Below, piece by piece: positions 28,861 through 32,324 of a stretch of DNA of 32,324 bases. Under the pieces are notes generated by a model. That model saw nothing but the letters and a program-made list of their open reading frames with translations, searched no databases and was not told where the DNA came from. The position numbers and the translations under genes were made by a program. Source of the stretch: Saccoglossus kowalevskii. Its lineage: Eukaryota > Hemichordata > Enteropneusta > Harrimaniidae. Within the stretch, counting starts at the first letter, position 1. Each line of letters begins with the position of its first letter. The stretch is from the NCBI RefSeq assembly GCF_000003605.2, contig NW_003105108.1:177119-209442 (forward strand), written 5' to 3'.

Positions 28861-29202
28861 ATAGCTGTCGCTTAGAAATGCTACTCAGTTGAGAACTAGA
28901 GATTAGAGTGATGGATTCAACTCATTGTAGCAAGAGTTTTATAGAGCTATATCAAAGGGGGGGGGGCGGTCGAGAAGTACGTAAAGTCGCGACTTGACAC
29001 CACGGTTGACACCTTGAGTAAGGCTGCAGTCACCCTTTGTATCTCAGTAAGTGGCGCACAGTAGACGTTAAGTTGTCTCCCCCAGCCCTTTAACGGCCAA
29101 TTAAATACACGTTGCAACGAAAATTAGTTCTATTTCTTCACAAACACAAATAAAAATTAGTGGCAGTCACATTCCGCTGTGACGTTTAAATATATAATGT
29201 AA
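28861..29202. other. Non-coding stretch with a G10 tract
   Basis: A G10 run lies at 28957-28966, followed by a CG-containing segment to about 29095. It may be the terminal part of the neighbouring transposase element, but no terminal inverted repeat was found. Confidence 0.3.
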
Positions 29203-29788
29203 TTTATGTAAACAGGTCAAATGATGTAATTATATTCCCTCGGCAATGTAACAACTTGAAAAGCATAGCTATATTACATATAGCACTAATTAGTCGAGTG
29301 ACTACAATTTAAAAAATATAATAAATGCGCGGGTTTGCATGGTTTATAAAAGCTAATAGCATTAAAAATCATCTCAAGAATTCAACAATTAAGGCATATT
29401 TAACTACACTGGCTCTGGCAGATGAGGAACGTCTATACAAACAAACAAACAAACAAACAAACAAACACATTTGTAGATTTGAAAGACATCGTTGTTACCC
29501 ATCTAGAATATTGTGACGTCAGGTATTCAATAATTAGACGTTTCCAATCACATCAGTTCATTAGTTTATTTAATCGAGTCTACATGCAGTATGCTATATT
29601 AATGGCAAGTTCATGTATTCATTCTTTGGAGTAAAATTGTGGGACGCCCTCAATGTCGAAGTCATAGTTGCATATAGTTTTTAATATGTTTCAAAATTAC
29701 TTGTATAAAAAGTTGGCAAACTAAAATAAACTGATTTTTTTGGGGTATATATATATATATATCTGTTCTATTTTTATAGAAGAACCTT
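29203..29788 (+). repeat. Direct repeat copy 1 (586 bp)
   Basis: It starts TTTATGTAAACAGGTC and ends AGAAGAACCTT, and matches 30558-31119 with few substitutions. Differences are mainly an (AAAC)n run (seven or so units here near 29440-29466, fewer in copy 2) and a (TA)n run near 29747-29762. Its plus strand contains FFGVKLWDALNVEVIVAYS and, one frame over, NMFQNYLYKKLAN plus a stop. This resembles the C-terminus of non-LTR retrotransposon ORF2 proteins (fgpKLWnsl... F...lK.yL). The repeat may be a LINE 3' end. Confidence 0.8.
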
Positions 29789-30267
29789 AAAATTATTGCC
29801 GTGTTGCTAAAAACACGCCTATGCTTGCAGAAGTGTCCATAAGCCAGGCCCCCTAACTCCACCTCTAAAATATTGTTTAACTGAGCCACACGTTCGTTGA
29901 AGTTACTTCGAGTTGCTGTGACTCGATGGAAAACCTGACACACGATAATGACCTTCACGTTCATGCGATCATGCAAATGACGCACCAAGTTAATTAAACG
30001 TGACCCTACATTGGATGCAGAAAGTGATTCTAAATCATTTGTACCTAACTGTAAAATAACCACGTCTGGGTTGAAATCCTGAACGACGTGTAAATCGAAA
30101 CGCCGTATCTTTTCCACCGTACGCCCTCCGACACCATGTAGTTTTATTTCTGCCGAATTACTCAAATTGAACGAAAGCGGCAAAGCGCGTGCGTTGCGTC
30201 CACTTGACATGGACGTACTCAATCGCGCCACAAAAGAATGACCCAAAATTAAAACTTTAGGCCTCAT
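29789..30267 (-). pseudogene. Truncated SGNH/GDSL-hydrolase-like gene of probable transposon origin
   Basis: From the ATG at 30267 the protein begins MRPKVLILGHSFVARL (block I, GHS in place of GDS, with the catalytic Ser). It continues with HGVGGRTVEKIRRF (block II Gly) and VVILQLGTNDLESL (block III, GTND with the oxyanion Asn). FCKHRRVFSNTAI is the last family-like segment. The ORF then runs into direct repeat 1 and ends at 29662 with unrelated residues. The closing DxxH block that supplies catalytic Asp and His is absent, so the enzyme is dead or incomplete. Such domains accompany Ngaro/DIRS-like and some non-LTR elements. An alternative is a host gene fragment. Confidence 0.75.
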
Positions 30268-30557
30268 GATGACTTAAACAAACGTGTAAAAGAATGCCTG
30301 AAACCTCAACGGCGGAACGATAACCCCAGGTAAACCAGAACTTGCCTTAAAAATGTCGAAAATCGACTAAAATTGTAGAAAAAACAAACTGCAAGCCGGC
30401 CAGTCGACGGTGTAGTTCAAAAGAGGTGGATCAATGTTGCTGCCCCCCTCTAAGACACAATTATACAAGAATGCGCCAGCCATAGAGGGCGCTCTCCAAC
30501 TGGTATTAAAATACAATTGCATGTATATAAATCTGATTATCTGTCTATAATCTATGC
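30268..30557. other. Upstream part of the SGNH segment
   Basis: This 290-bp stretch lies between the SGNH start codon and direct repeat 2. It is non-coding on both strands as far as I can see and includes a C6 run near 30445. Confidence 0.4.
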
Positions 30558-31119
30558 TTTATGTAAACAGGTCAAATGATGTAATTATATTCCCTCGGCA
30601 ATGTAACAACTTGAAAAGCATAGCTATATTACATATAGCACTAATTAGTCGAGTGACTACAATTTAAAAATTATAATAAATGCGCGGGTTTGCATGGTTT
30701 ATAAAAGCTAATAGCATTAAAAATCATCTCAAGAATTCAACAATTAAGGCATATTTACTACACTGGCTCTGGCAGATGAGGAACGACTATACAAACAAAC
30801 AAACACATTTGTAGATTTGAAAGACATCGTTGTTACATATCTAGAATATTGTGACGTCAGGTATTCAATAATTAGACGTTTCCAATCACATCAGTTCATT
30901 CGTTTATTTAATCGAGTCTACATGCAGTATGCTATATTAATGACAAGTTCATGTATTCATTCTTTGGAGTAAAATTGTGGGACGCCCTCAATGTCGAAGT
31001 CATAGTTGCATATAGTTTTTAATATGTTTCAAAATTACTTGTATAAAAATTTGGCAAACTAAAATAAACTGATTTTTTTGGGTATATATATATCTGTTCT
31101 ATTTTTATAGAAGAACCTT
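30558..31119 (+). repeat. Direct repeat copy 2 (562 bp)
   Basis: Same start and end motifs as the copy at 29203-29788, with fewer AAAC and TA units and a handful of substitutions. The low divergence implies a recent duplication or an LTR-like origin. Flanking sequences outside the two copies differ. Confidence 0.8.
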
Positions 31120-32324
31120 CCCAAATAAAAGAAATTCTAAAATTTAAAAACATAAGTGGTAGTCACTAAACCATGTACTTTCACACTCAAGCAAGAGAAT
31201 AGACATGTTGGTGAACTAGCCTTGCATTGTGAGTGTTTTATTGTTTACACTCTGTAAAATAACAGTTTTTTTCACAAATAAAAAAAAAAGAACTGCAGAC
31301 CTCACTTCTTTATATTTTTGAGTGATATTTCTATTTAATTTATTTTATTTTATAATATAATATTGCCACTGAAATAAATTTACCATTTACAAATTAATGT
31401 TTTGGACACTATATAATCTTAATATTTTACAATCCATATCCTTATATTTGAATCTGTTTCAAGACATTTGAAAAAAAATATTTTATATGCATAACAATAC
31501 AACGACTGGATTTGGTGTCACAGTTTGCTCCCAATTCATACTGGAATATTGCCAGCAATAATTAATAAAGCATGTTCAGAAAACCATTTATTCCCGACAT
31601 CATATTCAATGGCTAGTTGTCAGGATCTACAACAGTTAATAAATAAACAGAAATAATTTTTGATGCCGTGTTTTTAGACGACACTGCCATATCGCACAGA
31701 TATTCAACACCGCTATATCGAATTTGGATTTAGACCATACCATTTCAAGCTGCAGGGTGTTTAAACAATGACTCAACAAACAATAGACACATCTTCCACC
31801 CACCACACACATTTTAGCCATAATTGAACAACCAAGAAAGCAATATCAGGCTGCATCCTGAAAACAACGAGATAGCGCATTACAACCAGTCATTACAAAC
31901 ATGAAATCCTCCACCCCTCCCAGTACACCCAGTAGCCTTAAGCTTAATGGTTCCTATAATCATTTGCATCTATGTAGAACAAGCTTTGCCAATAGATGCG
32001 CTTTTGACCAACCACTCATTCTAAATATTGTTGAGTGAGGGCGCTATTTACTAATGAGAGGAATCTTTAAAAAAAAATAAACAGATATATATATATATAT
32101 ATATATATATTTATTTATTGTCACGACTGTGATGACTGTCACTAACTGTCTACGTGACTGACTTGATTAAAGACTTAAATCGATTTAGCAGCTAATCACG
32201 TCTCGGATTGAATACATTCATAAATCAAACAATATCCTATTTGCAATTGTCCACATAATCACTTAATAGAGTAATTTATGACATGTAATCTTTTATCTCA
32301 GAATTACATAAATGGAATGTGACA
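31120..32324. other. AT-rich flank without a gene
   Basis: No coding exon, RNA gene or transposon domain is recognised. It contains A-runs near 31280 and an (AT)n microsatellite at 32085-32111. Short ORFs are background. Confidence 0.45.

Noticed and set aside
29662..29788. C-terminal part of the SGNH ORF
   Set aside because: These residues are encoded by direct repeat 1 read backwards, so they are not part of the hydrolase domain.

Overview
This is a eukaryotic, animal-type genomic window. Coding sequence is split into short exons with GT/AG introns, the intergenic DNA is AT-rich and littered with decayed transposons, and the proteins (SLC46-type transporter, secreted C-type-lectin protein) are metazoan. 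The mix of LINE, Ty3-like LTR, pogo-like and SGNH-hydrolase relics fits a marine invertebrate (lophotrochozoan or invertebrate deuterostome). I cannot name the species. All gene models below were spliced by hand from splice sites and reading phase.

Layout. (a) 1-173: the first coding exon of an unrecognised acidic protein on the minus strand, running off the left edge. (b) 528-660: a foldback (MITE-like) element. (c) 1405-3739, plus strand: a complete five-exon SLC46-family transporter gene of 460 codons. Its third intron carries a decayed copy of its own first-membrane-helix coding sequence. (d) 3740-6930: AT-rich space between convergent genes, with a two-copy tandem repeat and a cluster of CRE/CCAAT/TATA-like sites. 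(e) 20619 down to at least 7807, minus strand: one large secreted-protein gene. Eleven exons join in phase into 792 residues: signal peptide, beta-rich region with DUF11-like repeats, two tandem C-type-lectin domains, and a module with ten cysteines in 39 residues. Its 3' end is unresolved; three candidate exons lie between 6931 and 7660. Its largest intron holds a LINE reverse-transcriptase fragment. (f) 20620-32324: no intact host gene seen. It holds a templated-insertion scar near 22408-22527, an internally deleted LTR retrotransposon (about 25893-26935), a pogo/Tigger-like transposase relic (28564-28860), and an SGNH-hydrolase fragment between two near-identical direct repeats of about 570 bp (29203-31119).

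The two well-supported host genes converge (tail to tail). The transporter is a polytopic membrane protein and the lectin gene encodes a protein entering the secretory pathway; nothing in the sequence shows that they act together. The most novel item is the lectin gene: a possible new extracellular recognition or matrix architecture in which symmetric phase-1 exons deliver two lectin domains and a dense cysteine module onto a DUF11-like stalk.
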